A DNA stretch of 64,000 bases from positions 1 through 64,000 of the forward strand of contig NZ_APMP01000014.1 in the NCBI RefSeq assembly GCF_000372645.1, given 5' to 3'. The notes below the pieces were generated by a model. It was given only the letters and a program-made list of their open reading frames with translations. It ran no database searches and was not told where the DNA came from. Position 1 is the stretch's first letter. Each line of letters begins with the position of its first letter. This document shows, piece after piece, positions 24,575-33,315 of this stretch. Position numbers and translations under genes: made by a program. The DNA comes from Caulobacter vibrioides OR37. GTDB taxonomy: Bacteria > Pseudomonadota > Alphaproteobacteria > Caulobacterales > Caulobacteraceae.

Positions 24575-25009
24575 ATGGCCGCCGCCGAAACCATCAAGAC
24601 CTCCGTCGAGCAGTTCACCGCCGCCTCGAACCAAGCGTTCAAGGATGGCGTCGAGAAGTCTCTGGCCGCTCTGGCCGAAGCCAACACCCACTCGAAGAAG
24701 AACCTGGAAGCCGTGGTCGCTTCGGTGACCGCCGCCACCAAGGGCGCCGAAGCCCTGGGCGCTCAGACCTTCGCCTACGGCAAGAAGGCCGCGGAAGACC
24801 ATGTCGCCGCCGCCAAGTCGCTGGCCGCCGCCAAGAGCGTCCAGGAAGCCGTCGAGCTGCAAACCGCCTGGGCCAAGTCGGCCCTCGAAGCCTACATCGC
24901 CCAGGTCAGCAAGGCCTCGGAGATCGTCTCGGCCTCGATTAAGGACTCGGTGAAGCCGCTGAACGAACGCGTCAGCGCCGCCGTCGAGAAGTTCCAAGCC
25001 GCGCGCTAA
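24575..25009 (+). CDS. Phasin family protein
   Basis: A 144-residue, Ala-rich, all-helical protein that coats polyhydroxybutyrate granules. It matches the phasin_2 pattern: starts MAAAETIKTSVEQFTAASNQ, contains KKNLEAVVASVTAATKGAEA and AVELQTAWAKSALEAYI, and lacks cysteine and tryptophan-rich cores. ATG 24575 follows CAGGAG by 7 bases. The frame is open upstream to 24377, but that stretch contains the TGC-rich regulatory cluster. Strong codon bias and a good terminator suggest high expression. Confidence 0.9.
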   Translation: MAAAETIKTSVEQFTAASNQAFKDGVEKSLAALAEANTHSKKNLEAVVASVTAATKGAEALGAQTFAYGKKAAEDHVAAAKSLAAAKSVQEAVELQTAWAKSALEAYIAQVSKASEIVSASIKDSVKPLNERVSAAVEKFQAAR

Positions 25010-25057
25010 GCGTCGCTCGGACGCGCCTCTCGGGCGCGTCCAGAGAATGAAGTCTTG

Positions 25058-25090
25058 AAAGGCTCGGACCGAAAGGTCCGGGCCTTTTTT
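25058..25090 (+). terminator. Intrinsic terminator of the phasin gene
   Basis: A stem (25061-25070 with 25075-25084, GGACC GAAA GGTCC core with one wobble pair) is followed by T6. A second GC-rich hairpin (GGACGCGCC/GGCGCGTCC, 25019-25041) precedes it. Confidence 0.85.
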
Positions 25091-25148
25091 CTTTTGCGCT
25101 TCGACGGGGCGCGATAAGCATTCCCCACCCCATTCCTGGAGCGCGTGA

Positions 25149-25610
25149 ATGTCGAAGGTCGAAGAGCATCTGAAGGCGATCGGGATCGAATTGCCCGAGC
25201 CGGTGGCCCCCGTGGCCAACTACGTGACCTTCGTGCGCTCCGGAAATCTCGTGCACATCTCCGGCCAGATCTCTCTGGACGCCTCCGGCGGGATCAAGGG
25301 CACGGTCGGCGTCGACGTCGACCTGGAGACGGCTCAGAAAGCCGCGCGCATCTGCGGGATCAACCTGCTGGCTCAGATGAAGGCCGCCTGCGACGGCGAC
25401 CTGGATCGCGTCGTCCGCGTGGTGAAACTGGGCGGCTTCGTCCAGGCGGGGCCGGACTTCATCGACATTCCCAAGGTCATCAACGGCTGTTCGGACCTGA
25501 TGGTCGAAGCCCTGGGCGACAAGGGGCGTCACGCCCGCTCGGCGGTCGGCGTCTACAAGTTGCCGCTCGGCTTCGCCGTCGAGGTCGACGCGGTGGTGGA
25601 GATCGCCTGA
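25149..25610 (+). CDS. RidA (YjgF/YER057c/UK114) family protein
   Basis: A 153-residue RidA-fold protein. Family members hydrolyse reactive enamine/imine intermediates made by PLP enzymes such as threonine dehydratase. Conserved stretches are VRSGNLVHISGQISLD, DLDRVVRVVKLGGFV, and a C terminus with the arginine in GRHARSAVGVYKLPLGFAVE. The length and N terminus (EEHLKAIGIELPEP) place it in the longer RidA subgroup. Its stop overlaps the start of the next gene (TGATG), indicating an operon with the glycerophosphodiesterase and DUF482 genes. Confidence 0.9.
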   Translation: MSKVEEHLKAIGIELPEPVAPVANYVTFVRSGNLVHISGQISLDASGGIKGTVGVDVDLETAQKAARICGINLLAQMKAACDGDLDRVVRVVKLGGFVQAGPDFIDIPKVINGCSDLMVEALGDKGRHARSAVGVYKLPLGFAVEVDAVVEIA

Positions 25611-26383
25611 TGCGGTCGCGCGAACGCCCATCGACCGAGGTCTTCGGCGAGGCGTGGGAGCGCCTGTTCGAGCCGCCGGTGGCGCATCGCGGCCTTTGGA
25701 CGCCGGACGGCGCGCCGGAAAACTCCCTGGCCGCTTTCCAGGCCGCCTGCGCGCACGGCTACGGCATCGAGCTTGACGTCCAGCTGACCGCCGACGGCGA
25801 GGCGGTGGTCTTCCACGACGACCGCCTGGAGCGGATGACCGGCCGGGAAGGGCGACTGCGCGACCACACCGCCGCCGAGCTTGGCGCCTTGGCCTTGAAG
25901 GGCACGGACGAGACCATTCCCACCCTGGCCGATACCCTGACCCTGATAGGCCACCGCGCGATGGTCTTCATCGAGCTGAAGACCCCGTTCGGCGATGTTG
26001 GACCGCTGGAGAAGCGGGTCAGCGATATCCTGGTCGATCACAACGGCCCGACCGCCGTGATCGGCTTCAACCCGTACTCGCACGCCTGGTTCGCCGACCA
26101 TCACCCGCAGATCCTGCGCGGCCTGGACAGCTATGGCTGGAACGACGACAGCGCCCGCAAGCTCGCTCCGGAAATGCGCAAGTCGCTGGCGGCGCTGGAG
26201 CAGGTAGAACTTGCCCGGCCCGATTTTCTGGCGTTGGGTCTCGACATGTTGCCCAGCCCGCGCGCCGACCTATATCGCGCGAAGGGTATGCCGGTCATCG
26301 CTTGGACGATCCGTTCGCCCGATCAGTGGGAAGGCGTGCGCGACCATTGCGACAACCTGATCTTCGAGGGCTTCCACGCGTGA
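25610..26383 (+). CDS. Glycerophosphodiester phosphodiesterase
   Basis: A 257-residue GDPD-family TIM barrel that hydrolyses glycerophosphodiesters to glycerol-3-phosphate and an alcohol. The metal and catalytic residues are in PPVAHRGLW, ELDVQLTADGEAVVFHDDRL and VFIELKTP. No signal peptide, so it is cytoplasmic and probably recycles phospholipid head groups. ATG overlaps the RidA stop, and its own stop overlaps the following GTG, a tight three-gene operon. Confidence 0.9.
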   Translation: MRSRERPSTEVFGEAWERLFEPPVAHRGLWTPDGAPENSLAAFQAACAHGYGIELDVQLTADGEAVVFHDDRLERMTGREGRLRDHTAAELGALALKGTDETIPTLADTLTLIGHRAMVFIELKTPFGDVGPLEKRVSDILVDHNGPTAVIGFNPYSHAWFADHHPQILRGLDSYGWNDDSARKLAPEMRKSLAALEQVELARPDFLALGLDMLPSPRADLYRAKGMPVIAWTIRSPDQWEGVRDHCDNLIFEGFHA

Positions 26384-27540
26384 GTTCGATCCGGCCGGCG
26401 GTTCGCGTCCATCGCGCGATCGCCGAGATCGGCAAGGACGCCTGGGACGCCTGCGCCGACGCGACGGGCGATCCATTCGTCTCCTACGACTTCCTGGCGA
26501 TCCTGGAGGAGAGCGGTTGCGTCGGCCCCCGCACGGGGTGGGCGCCGCAGCACCTTTCGATCGAGGACGACGCCGGGGGCGTGGCTGGGGTCATGCCCCT
26601 CTATCTGAAGTCCCACAGCCAGGGCGAATACGTCTTCGACCATGCCTGGGCCGACGCCTATGAGCGGGCCGGCGGGCGCTACTATCCCAAGCTCCAGTGC
26701 TCCTCGCCGTTCTCGCCGGTGACCGGCTCGCGACTGATCGTCCGGCCGGACGTGGATGTCGACGAGGGACGCTCGGCCCTGCTGGGCGGGGCATTGACCC
26801 TGTGCGAGCGGATCGGCGCCTCGTCGCTGCACGTCACCTTCCCGGTCGAGGCGGAGTGGGCGTGGATGGGCGAGCGCGGCATGCTGCTTCGCCAGGACCA
26901 GCAGTATCATTGGGAAAACCGCGGCTACGCCACGTTCGACGACTTCCTGGCCGCGCTGTCGGCCAATCGCCGAAAGACCATCCGCCGCGAGCGACGCGAC
27001 GCCCAGGAGGGCCTGGAGATCGTCGCCCTGACCGGCGCCGAGCTGACCGAGGCGCACTGGGACGCCTTCTTCGCCTTCTACATGGACACTGGCGGGCGCA
27101 AGTGGGGGCGGCCGTATCTGAACCGTCCTTTCTTCTCGCTGCTGGGCGAGCGAATGGCCGACAAGGTGTTGTTGATCATGGCGCGACGGCCGGACGGGCC
27201 GTGGATCGCCGGCGCGCTGAACCTGCTGGGCCGGGACTGCCTCTACGGCCGTCATTGGGGCTGCGTCGAGGACGTGCCCTTCCTGCATTTCGAGCTCTGC
27301 TACTATCAGGCCATCGAGCACGCGATCCGGCTCGGCCTGCCGCGCGTCGAGGCCGGAGCGCAGGGGCAGCACAAGATCGCGCGCGGCTATCTGCCCAGTC
27401 CGGTCTATTCGGCCCATTGGATCGCCGACCCGGCGCTACGCGAGCCGGTGGCGCGTTATCTCGAACGCGAGCGCGAGGCGGTGGCCGCCGATATCGAGAT
27501 GCTGACCGAGGAATATTCGCCGTTCCGGGAGGAGCGTTAG
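26380..27540 (+). CDS. DUF482/FemAB-like acyltransferase (GNAT fold)
   Basis: A 386-residue protein of the DUF482 family, which has the double GNAT fold of FemAB-type aminoacyl transferases. Conserved runs are GDPFVSYDFLAILEESG, GVMPLYLKSHSQGEYVFDHA, LSANRRKTIRRERR and GAQGQHKIARGYLP. The substrate is unknown. The GTG start overlaps the preceding stop as GTGA, supporting translational coupling with the glycerophosphodiesterase. The gene ends 20 bases from the convergent FMN-protein gene. Confidence 0.87.
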   Translation: MSSIRPAVRVHRAIAEIGKDAWDACADATGDPFVSYDFLAILEESGCVGPRTGWAPQHLSIEDDAGGVAGVMPLYLKSHSQGEYVFDHAWADAYERAGGRYYPKLQCSSPFSPVTGSRLIVRPDVDVDEGRSALLGGALTLCERIGASSLHVTFPVEAEWAWMGERGMLLRQDQQYHWENRGYATFDDFLAALSANRRKTIRRERRDAQEGLEIVALTGAELTEAHWDAFFAFYMDTGGRKWGRPYLNRPFFSLLGERMADKVLLIMARRPDGPWIAGALNLLGRDCLYGRHWGCVEDVPFLHFELCYYQAIEHAIRLGLPRVEAGAQGQHKIARGYLPSPVYSAHWIADPALREPVARYLEREREAVAADIEMLTEEYSPFREER

Positions 27541-27559
27541 CTCCCCCCGATTGGCGCGC

Positions 27560-28051
27560 CTACTGCAGGCGAACTTCGCCAGCCTTGTCCTTGTAGTCCT
27601 TCTTGGGATCGGCCCCGAGCATCATCTTGACGCCGGCGAACAGGCTGTTTTCGTTCAGCCAGATTTGGGCGTCGCCGGGTTCGAAGCGCAGCAGGCGTAG
27701 TTTCGGATCGTCCTTGCCTTCGTACCAGGCGGCGATGAAGGGGTTCCACAGCCGATCGATCGTCTCGAGGTCATTGTCGACCCGCATCTGGCCCTCGACG
27801 GTCGCGAACACGTCGTGACCCTTGGAGGCGAAATGCAGGATGGCGTCATGCGCGCCGCCCTCGACGGCCTCGACCAGATCCACGCCCGAGGCGCTAAAGA
27901 TCCAGATTGGACCGGAATGGTCGCCCTCGAACACGGCGGTCATCGGCTGGGCTCGGCCATTCTCGTGGTCGACCAGGCCCAGCATCACCGTGCGGTCGGA
28001 CTTCAGGGCCTTCCAGAACTTCTCGGCCAGATCGGCTTCCTTGGACATCAT
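27560..28051 (-). CDS. Pyridoxamine 5'-phosphate oxidase-like general stress protein
   Basis: A 163-residue FMN-binding split-barrel protein of the general stress protein 26 type. Typical segments are SDRTVMLGLVDHENGRAQPM, GPIWIFSASGVDLVEAVEGG, WNPFIAAWYEGKDDPKLRLL and LNENSLFAGVKMM. Such proteins are stress-linked and bind FMN or FAD; no defined substrate is known. Two adjacent ATGs (28051 and 28048) are possible starts. Confidence 0.87.
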   Translation of the reverse strand: MMSKEADLAEKFWKALKSDRTVMLGLVDHENGRAQPMTAVFEGDHSGPIWIFSASGVDLVEAVEGGAHDAILHFASKGHDVFATVEGQMRVDNDLETIDRLWNPFIAAWYEGKDDPKLRLLRFEPGDAQIWLNENSLFAGVKMMLGADPKKDYKDKAGEVRLQ

Positions 28052-28118
28052 CGTCTCCTTTGTTCGGGAGACGAACGGCGCTGGCGAAGGCGCGTTCCTA
28101 GGGTGAAGCTTTTGGGGG

Positions 28119-28234
28119 CTAGAGCGTGATAGCCGAAAGTGTAAGCGGTTTCGGCGGTTATCACGCTCTAAATGTTTGATTTAGAGCCTTATTTTTCCGC
28201 TCGAATGATTCCATTCGAGCGGATAAGGCTCTAG
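28119..28234. repeat. Structured intergenic repeat, copy 2 (two hairpins, CcrM site)
   Basis: The layout is the same as at 14631-14750. Hairpin 1 has a 12-bp outer stem (28120-28131 with 28159-28170). The shared spacer reads AAATGTTTGA. Hairpin 2 has stems 28182-28192/28223-28233 and 28197-28206/28213-28222, with loop GATTCC holding a GANTC site. Stem bases differ from copy 1 in a compensated way, which points to selection for the fold. The terminal CTAG again makes the stop codon of the neighbouring minus-strand gene. Confidence 0.85.
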
Positions 28235-28812
28235 GACCGCTCCCACGCCGCCGTCAGCAGCGCCTTGAGCTCGGCGTCGACGTCGGCGGGCGAGGCGAGG
28301 ACCAGCTTGGCCTTCAGGCGTTCGGACCAGCCTTCGTTCTTCGGTTCGGCCAGGCGCGGGGAGGCGTCCGGCGTCACCGCCAGGCCCAGGATCGCCCCGC
28401 CGCCCTTCGCCGGCTTCAGCGCCGCGAACTGGGCCTTGTGGGACCAGGCCGTGTAGCCCTTGCGCTGACCGGTCACGAGGCCGTTGAGGTCGGCAAGCGC
28501 CGCCTCGACGGCCGCCAGGATCGCGGTCGAGGCTGGGTCGGTCCACAGCGCCGCGCGCAGGCCCGCCGCGTCGTCCCAGCCGCCGCTCTCCGGATAGGCG
28601 ACGGCGAAGATGCTGGCGGCCCGATTTTGGCCCAGGCCATAGTGCGCCTTCAGCCATTCGGCCCGGGCCCTGGGCTTGGTCTCGTTGCACTCGCGGCGGA
28701 CGATCTCGACCCATTGCTCCAAGGTCTTGCCGGTCTCTCGCTCCAGGTTGGCGCGCAGGGTGGCGAACCACTTCTGCTGTTGCTCCGTCAGGCCTTGAGG
28801 CTTGGTGTCCAT
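28231..28812 (-). CDS. DUF4287 family protein
   Basis: A 193-residue protein. The N-terminal DUF4287 domain (about 8-70) includes WFATLRANLERETGKTLEQW and KAHYGLGQNRAASIFA. A C-terminal DUF5655-like part has the GYTAWSHKAQFAALKP stretch. Function unknown. ATG 28812 begins the conserved region; the frame open to 29001 overlaps the HIT gene and is rejected. The stop codon TAG lies within the structured repeat at 28119-28234. Confidence 0.82.
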   Translation of the reverse strand: MDTKPQGLTEQQQKWFATLRANLERETGKTLEQWVEIVRRECNETKPRARAEWLKAHYGLGQNRAASIFAVAYPESGGWDDAAGLRAALWTDPASTAILAAVEAALADLNGLVTGQRKGYTAWSHKAQFAALKPAKGGGAILGLAVTPDASPRLAEPKNEGWSERLKAKLVLASPADVDAELKALLTAAWERS

Positions 28813-28866
28813 GGTTGCGCCGCTCCCCTGGTTTGCTACGACCGGTCCGACGACAGGGAGACGATC

Positions 28867-29301
28867 ATGAGCCTCGACGGACGCTACGACACGGACAACA
28901 TCTTCGCCAAGATCATCCGGGGCGAGATTCCGAGCGTGAAGGTCTTCGAGGACGAACGGGTCCTGGCCTTCATGGACGTCTTTCCGCAGTCGCGCGGCCA
29001 CGCCCTGGTGATCTCCAAGGTCAGCCAGGCGCGCAATCTGCTTGAGGTCGAGCCCGAGGTGCTGGCCGAACTGGCCGCCGCGACCCAGAAGCTGTCAAAG
29101 GCGGTGGTCTCGGCCCTGAAGCCCGATGGCGTCGTCGTCACCCAGTTCAACGGCGCGCCGGCTGGCCAGACGATCTTTCACCTGCACTTCCACGTGATCC
29201 CCCGCTACGAGGGCGAGGCCCTGGGGCGGCACGGGGAGGGCGGCATGGCCAACACGGACGAACTGAAGGCTCTGGCGGCCAAGATCGCCGAGGCGCTTTG
29301 A
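28867..29301 (+). CDS. HIT family nucleotide-binding protein
   Basis: A 144-residue histidine-triad protein. The active-site run HLHFHVIPR (HxHxHxx) holds the nucleophilic histidine, and the N terminus NIFAKIIRGEIPSVKVFEDE is typical of the HinT branch. These enzymes hydrolyse AMP-lysine and other nucleoside phosphoramidates. It is divergent from the DUF4287 gene with 54 bases between the starts, and ends just before a shared terminator facing clpA. Confidence 0.92.
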   Translation: MSLDGRYDTDNIFAKIIRGEIPSVKVFEDERVLAFMDVFPQSRGHALVISKVSQARNLLEVEPEVLAELAAATQKLSKAVVSALKPDGVVVTQFNGAPAGQTIFHLHFHVIPRYEGEALGRHGEGGMANTDELKALAAKIAEAL

Positions 29302-29311
29302 GCTCAAACGA

Positions 29312-29339
29312 GAAAGGCCCGGATCGCTCCGGGCCTTTC
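29312..29339. terminator. Bidirectional terminator between HIT and clpA genes
   Basis: AAAGGCCCGGA (29313-29323) pairs perfectly with 29328-29338 around the tetraloop TCGC. It is followed on the plus strand by CCGTTTTTAG. It lies between two convergent genes. Confidence 0.85.
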
Positions 29340-29362
29340 CGTTTTTAGTCTGCCGCTGGAGC

Positions 29363-31693
29363 CTATTCGGCCAGGGCCGGTTCGGCCTCGTCGGTCTTGC
29401 CGGCCTTGGGATCGGCGGCGCTGTCGATCTCGAAGTCGATCTTGCTGTCCTTCAGCACGACCTTGACGTGACCGCCGCGGACCAGGCGTCCGAACAGGAT
29501 GTCGTCGGCCAGCGGCTTCTTGATGTGCTCCTGGATGACCCGGGCCAGCGGACGGGCGCCATAGAGCTCGTCGAAGCCGTTCTTGGCCAGCCAGTCGGCC
29601 GCGTCGTCGGACAGTTCGATCGTGATGTTGCGGTCGGCCAGTTGCGCCTCCAGCTGCATCACGAACTTCTGCACGACCTGGCGGATGATCTCCGGCGTCA
29701 GCGGCTTGAAGGCCACGACGGCGTCCAGGCGGTTGCGGAACTCCGGCGTGAACAGGCGCTTCAGAGCCGCTTCCTCTTCGCCCTCGACCTTCGAGCGGCC
29801 GAAGCCGATCGAATTGCGCTGGGCGTCAGAGGCCCCCGCGTTGGTGGTCATGATCAGGACCACGTTGCGGAAGTCGACCTTCTTGCCGTTGCTGTCGGTC
29901 AGGGTGCCGTTGTCCATCACCTGCAGCAGGATGTTGTAGACATCCCCGTGCGCCTTCTCGATTTCGTCGAGCAGGACGACGGCGTGCGGGTGCTGATCGA
30001 CCGCGTCGGTCAGCTGACCGCCCTGGTCGAAGCCGACATAGCCGGGAGGAGCGCCGATCAGGCGGCTCACGGTATGGCGCTCCATGTACTCCGACATGTC
30101 GAAACGCAGCATCTCGATGCCCAGGGTCTGGGCCAGCTGCTTGGCGGCTTCGGTCTTGCCGACGCCGGTCGGGCCGCTGAACAGGTACGAGCCGATCGGC
30201 TTGTTCGGTTCGCGCAGGCCGGCGCGGGCCAGCTTCATGGCGGCCGCCAGTTGGGTCAGGGCTTCATCCTGGCCAAACACGGCGCGCTTCAGGTCGGTCT
30301 CGAGCTCCTTGAGGGCCTCGGTGTCCGACTTGCTGACCGACTTGGGTGGTATGCGGGCGATCTTGGCGACGACCGCTTCGATCTCCTTGACGCCCAGAGT
30401 CTTCTTGCGACGGCTTTCCGGCAGCAGCATCTGCGAGGCGCCGGCCTCGTCGATCACGTCGATCGCCTTGTCCGGCAGCTTGCGGTCGGTGATGTACTTG
30501 GCCGAGAGCTCGACGGCGACCTTGATGGCGTCGTTGGTGTACTTCAGCTTGTGGAAGTCCTCGTAGTACGACTTCAGACCCTTGAGGATCTTGATGGTGT
30601 CTTCCACCGTCGGCTCGTTCACGTCGATCTTCTGGAAGCGACGGACCAGGGCCCGATCCTTCTCGAAGTGCTGGCGGAACTCCTTGTAGGTGGTCGAGCC
30701 CATGCAGCGCAGGCTGCCGGAGGCCAGGGCCGGCTTCAGCAGGTTGCTGGCGTCCATCGCCCCGCCGCTGGTCGCGCCAGCGCCGATCACGGTGTGGATC
30801 TCGTCGATGAAGAGCACCGCGTTCGGGTGGTTCTCCAGTTCCTTGACCACCTGTTTGACGCGCTCCTCGAAGTCGCCGCGGTAGCGGGTGCCGGCCAGCA
30901 GCGCGCCCATGTCGAGCGAGTAGATGGTGGCGCCTTCCAGGACCTCGGGGACCTGGTGCGTGACGATCTTGCGGGCCAGGCCCTCGGCGATGGCGGTCTT
31001 GCCGACGCCGGGGTCGCCGACGAGCAGCGGATTGTTCTTGGTGCGACGGCAGAGGATCTGGATCGCGCGTTCGACTTCGTTGGCGCGACCGATCAGTGGG
31101 TCGACCTTGCCCTGGCGGGCCTTTTCGTTGAGGTCGACGCAATAGGCTTCCAGCGCCTCGCCGCCCGTCTTGGTGTTTGGCTTCTCGCCGTCTTCCTCGG
31201 TCTGGTTCGAGCCGGCGCTCGCGCCCTTGACGCTCTTGGCCTCCGAGGCGCCGGCCTTCTTGGCGATGCCGTGGGCGATGAAGTTGACCGCGTCGTACCG
31301 TGTCATGTCCTGCTCCTGCAGGAAATAGGCGGCATGGCTTTCGCGCTCGGAGAAGATGGCGACCAGCACGTTGGCGCCGGTCACTTCCTCGCGGCCGGAC
31401 GACTGCACGTGGATCACCGCGCGCTGGATCACGCGCTGAAAGCCGGCGGTCGGCTTGGCGTCGTCGTCGTCGTCGACGACCAACGAGGCCAGTTCGACGT
31501 CGAGATAGTTCGAAAGGCTCTTCTTCAGCGCGGCGAGATCGACGTCGCACGCGCGCATCACTCCGGCGGCGTCCTCGTCGTCGGTCAAGGAAAGCAGAAG
31601 ATGCTCCAGCGTCGCGTATTCGTGCTTACGCTGATTGGCGTAAGCGACGGCGCGATGCAGGGACTCTTCCAGGGGGCGCGAAAAAGAGGGCAA
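29363..31693 (-). CDS. clpA: ATP-dependent Clp protease ATP-binding subunit ClpA
   Basis: A 776-residue AAA+ unfoldase that feeds substrates to ClpP. It has an N domain (about 1-150, [20 protein letters not shown]) that docks ClpS. Two AAA modules have Walker A loops [13 protein letters not shown] and [13 protein letters not shown] and Walker [15 protein letters not shown]. The frame is open to 31927, but the family N terminus [11 protein letters not shown] is preceded by a TTG with GAGGAG 12 bases upstream, so a TTG start at 31693 is inferred. It lies 13 bases after clpS, so the two form an operon. Confidence 0.95.
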   Translation of the reverse strand: MPSFSRPLEESLHRAVAYANQRKHEYATLEHLLLSLTDDEDAAGVMRACDVDLAALKKSLSNYLDVELASLVVDDDDDAKPTAGFQRVIQRAVIHVQSSGREEVTGANVLVAIFSERESHAAYFLQEQDMTRYDAVNFIAHGIAKKAGASEAKSVKGASAGSNQTEEDGEKPNTKTGGEALEAYCVDLNEKARQGKVDPLIGRANEVERAIQILCRRTKNNPLLVGDPGVGKTAIAEGLARKIVTHQVPEVLEGATIYSLDMGALLAGTRYRGDFEERVKQVVKELENHPNAVLFIDEIHTVIGAGATSGGAMDASNLLKPALASGSLRCMGSTTYKEFRQHFEKDRALVRRFQKIDVNEPTVEDTIKILKGLKSYYEDFHKLKYTNDAIKVAVELSAKYITDRKLPDKAIDVIDEAGASQMLLPESRRKKTLGVKEIEAVVAKIARIPPKSVSKSDTEALKELETDLKRAVFGQDEALTQLAAAMKLARAGLREPNKPIGSYLFSGPTGVGKTEAAKQLAQTLGIEMLRFDMSEYMERHTVSRLIGAPPGYVGFDQGGQLTDAVDQHPHAVVLLDEIEKAHGDVYNILLQVMDNGTLTDSNGKKVDFRNVVLIMTTNAGASDAQRNSIGFGRSKVEGEEEAALKRLFTPEFRNRLDAVVAFKPLTPEIIRQVVQKFVMQLEAQLADRNITIELSDDAADWLAKNGFDELYGARPLARVIQEHIKKPLADDILFGRLVRGGHVKVVLKDSKIDFEIDSAADPKAGKTDEAEPALAE

Positions 31694-31706
31694 TGGGGGA
31701 GGCTCC

Positions 31707-32066
31707 TCAGTCCTTTTCCATGGTGCACTGCAGGGGGTGCTGATGGCGTCGCGCCGAGTCGATGACTTGGGCGACCTTGGTTTCTGCGACTTCGTATGTG
31801 TAGACACCGCAGACACCGACCCCGTTCTGGTGAACGTGCAGCATGATGCGAGTAGCGTCTTCACGCGACTTGTTGAAGAACCGTTCGAGCACGTAGACGA
31901 CGAACTCCATTGGAGTGTAGTCGTCATTGAGAATCAGAACTCGATACAGCGAAGGCTTCTGTGTCTTGGGCTTCACTTCCGTGACGACCGAAGACCCCGT
32001 GCCGTTGCTTTGTCCGCCTTGCTTCCGCTCGGCCATCGACTTGTTCTCTCCTGGCGAGCAAATCAC
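31707..32066 (-). CDS. clpS: ClpA adaptor ClpS (N-end rule)
   Basis: A 119-residue adaptor that binds proteins with N-terminal Leu, Phe, Tyr or Trp and delivers them to ClpAP. The core has [20 protein letters not shown], where Asp/Asn and Met form the N-degron pocket, then [20 protein letters not shown], and ends [10 protein letters not shown]. The flexible N-terminal tail ([12 protein letters not shown]) is needed to engage ClpA. I keep the first ATG (32066), as I recall for C. crescentus ClpS; a second ATG at codon 11 is possible. Confidence 0.94.
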   Translation of the reverse strand: MICSPGENKSMAERKQGGQSNGTGSSVVTEVKPKTQKPSLYRVLILNDDYTPMEFVVYVLERFFNKSREDATRIMLHVHQNGVGVCGVYTYEVAETKVAQVIDSARRHQHPLQCTMEKD

Positions 32067-32382
32067 CCGCCTGCCTGAATTAGATATGGAAACGCGGCGG
32101 CATTGGAAGAGGCCGATGCGCCGCTGCGCCGCTTTAGCACAGTGGCGCCTCGGAAATTGGCTTCACGTTTGGGAGAGCGAAGACCGCGCGCGAACGGTTC
32201 CGTGGGCGAGAGGCCCAAATGGGGCGCGGTTAGGCGCCTCGCAAGGGGCGGGTGCGGCGCGACAGAGGCCGAATCGGTCTCGGGGCGATCGGGGCGCGCG
32301 CTTTTAACCCTCTCGGGAGATGTTCCAACCCAGGCTCCAGGGCTTAGGCTGCGCCTCGGCGAGACCAGCGCGGAGCGGACCG
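32067..32382. other. Intergenic region between clpS and the VOC gene
   Basis: 316 bases between divergent genes. I see no convincing small frame, hairpin or repeat; the open frames crossing it have no conserved content. It must hold the clpS promoter near 32070-32110 on the minus strand and a promoter for the VOC gene, but I cannot place either with confidence. Confidence 0.5.
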
Positions 32383-32769
32383 ATGCCAGCCAACACCCTA
32401 CAGATCACGCCGTTCATGCACGTCGCCGAGTTGGAGCCGGCGCTCGCTTTTCTGACCGACACCTTGGAGTTTTCCGTGCGTCTGAAAGGAGGCGGTTACG
32501 CCTACCTGGAACGCGAGGGGGCTGGATTGCGGATCCTGGAGCACGGCGACCGGACGGAGCTCGGAAGCCCGCACCGGGGTTTTGCCTACTATATCGACGT
32601 GGCGAGCCTGGACGTCGTGCTTGATCAGCTCGGATCCAAACTCAAGCGGCTGCCGGCTGGAGACGTATATGGCCCGATCGACCAGCCTTATGGACAGCGG
32701 GAGCTGATGATCCGCGCGCCGGACGGCAATCTGCTGGTCTTTGGCCAGGCCATCGCGACCGCGACCTAA
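32383..32769 (+). CDS. VOC (glyoxalase/bleomycin resistance) superfamily protein
   Basis: A 128-residue protein with the paired beta-alpha-beta-beta-beta modules of the vicinal-oxygen-chelate fold: ITPFMHVAELEPALAFLTDT, GGGYAYLEREGAGLRILEHG and ELMIRAPDGNLLVFGQA. Metal-ligand positions (His in MHV, Glu in RELMI) are plausible. The substrate is unknown; small VOC proteins include dioxygenases and antibiotic-binding proteins. ATG 32383 begins the domain; the open frame upstream is not conserved. Confidence 0.82.
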   Translation: MPANTLQITPFMHVAELEPALAFLTDTLEFSVRLKGGGYAYLEREGAGLRILEHGDRTELGSPHRGFAYYIDVASLDVVLDQLGSKLKRLPAGDVYGPIDQPYGQRELMIRAPDGNLLVFGQAIATAT

Positions 32770-32792
32770 GGGGCGTTGGGTCTAGGCAGCTC

Positions 32793-33266
32793 TTATTGGG
32801 GCAAGGTGTATTCCAGATCGTATTGATGCTTGCCGTCGACCACGGTGATCGCCAGGCGACCGGCTATGCCTTTCAGCGCCCCCGATCCGGAGTCCGGGAC
32901 GATGTCGATGATCAGGCTAAGGTCCTTGCCGCGCATCGATCCGCGATGGACCAGGGCGAAGCTTCCCGCCTTGCCGTCCAGATTACCGACCACGCGCTCG
33001 GTGGCGACATAGACGGCCGATCCCGGGATTTCCGTCCCGACGGTCAGCATTTGGCCCCTGCCGGAGGCCTCCAGCGCGCCGTGATAGGTCTTATCCAGCG
33101 AGAAGCGGCCCAGCGTTGAACCATCGCCCTTATCCTGCTCGACCGGCTTGGTGCTCACGTCAAAGGACCCCTTGGCGTGCCGCGAGGCGGGCTCGGCGGC
33201 GACGGGAACGACGCCCGCCAGCAAGGCGGCCACGACCGTCGGGACGATGATGCGAAACGCGGTCAT
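32793..33266 (-). CDS. Exported DUF3224 protein
   Basis: A 157-residue protein with a cleavable signal peptide (about 1-24, ends VPVAAE). The mature part matches DUF3224: GSFDVSTKP near the start, YHGALEASGRGQML, GSAVYVATERVVGNLDGKAG, SFALVHRGSM, VPDSGSGALKGIAGRLAI and a closing HQYDLEYTL. The fold is a small beta-barrel related to allene-oxide-cyclase-like proteins; the function is unknown. It probably lies in the periplasm. It converges with the VOC gene, 23 bases apart. Confidence 0.85.
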   Translation of the reverse strand: MTAFRIIVPTVVAALLAGVVPVAAEPASRHAKGSFDVSTKPVEQDKGDGSTLGRFSLDKTYHGALEASGRGQMLTVGTEIPGSAVYVATERVVGNLDGKAGSFALVHRGSMRGKDLSLIIDIVPDSGSGALKGIAGRLAITVVDGKHQYDLEYTLPQ

Positions 33267-33315
33267 GACCTTGCCCCCTCTAGCACTGGAAATGGAACAT
33301 AATGGGAACTTTTCG

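Noticed and set aside
29468..31765. A 765-codon open frame on the plus strand opposite clpA, and similar long frames opposite topA (45153-47456), mgtE (1356-2948) and pyrC' (50668-53010)
   Set aside because: They are shadows produced by high third-position GC in the real genes. They are full of Arg, Gly, Ala and Gln-His runs, lack domains and start inside known proteins.
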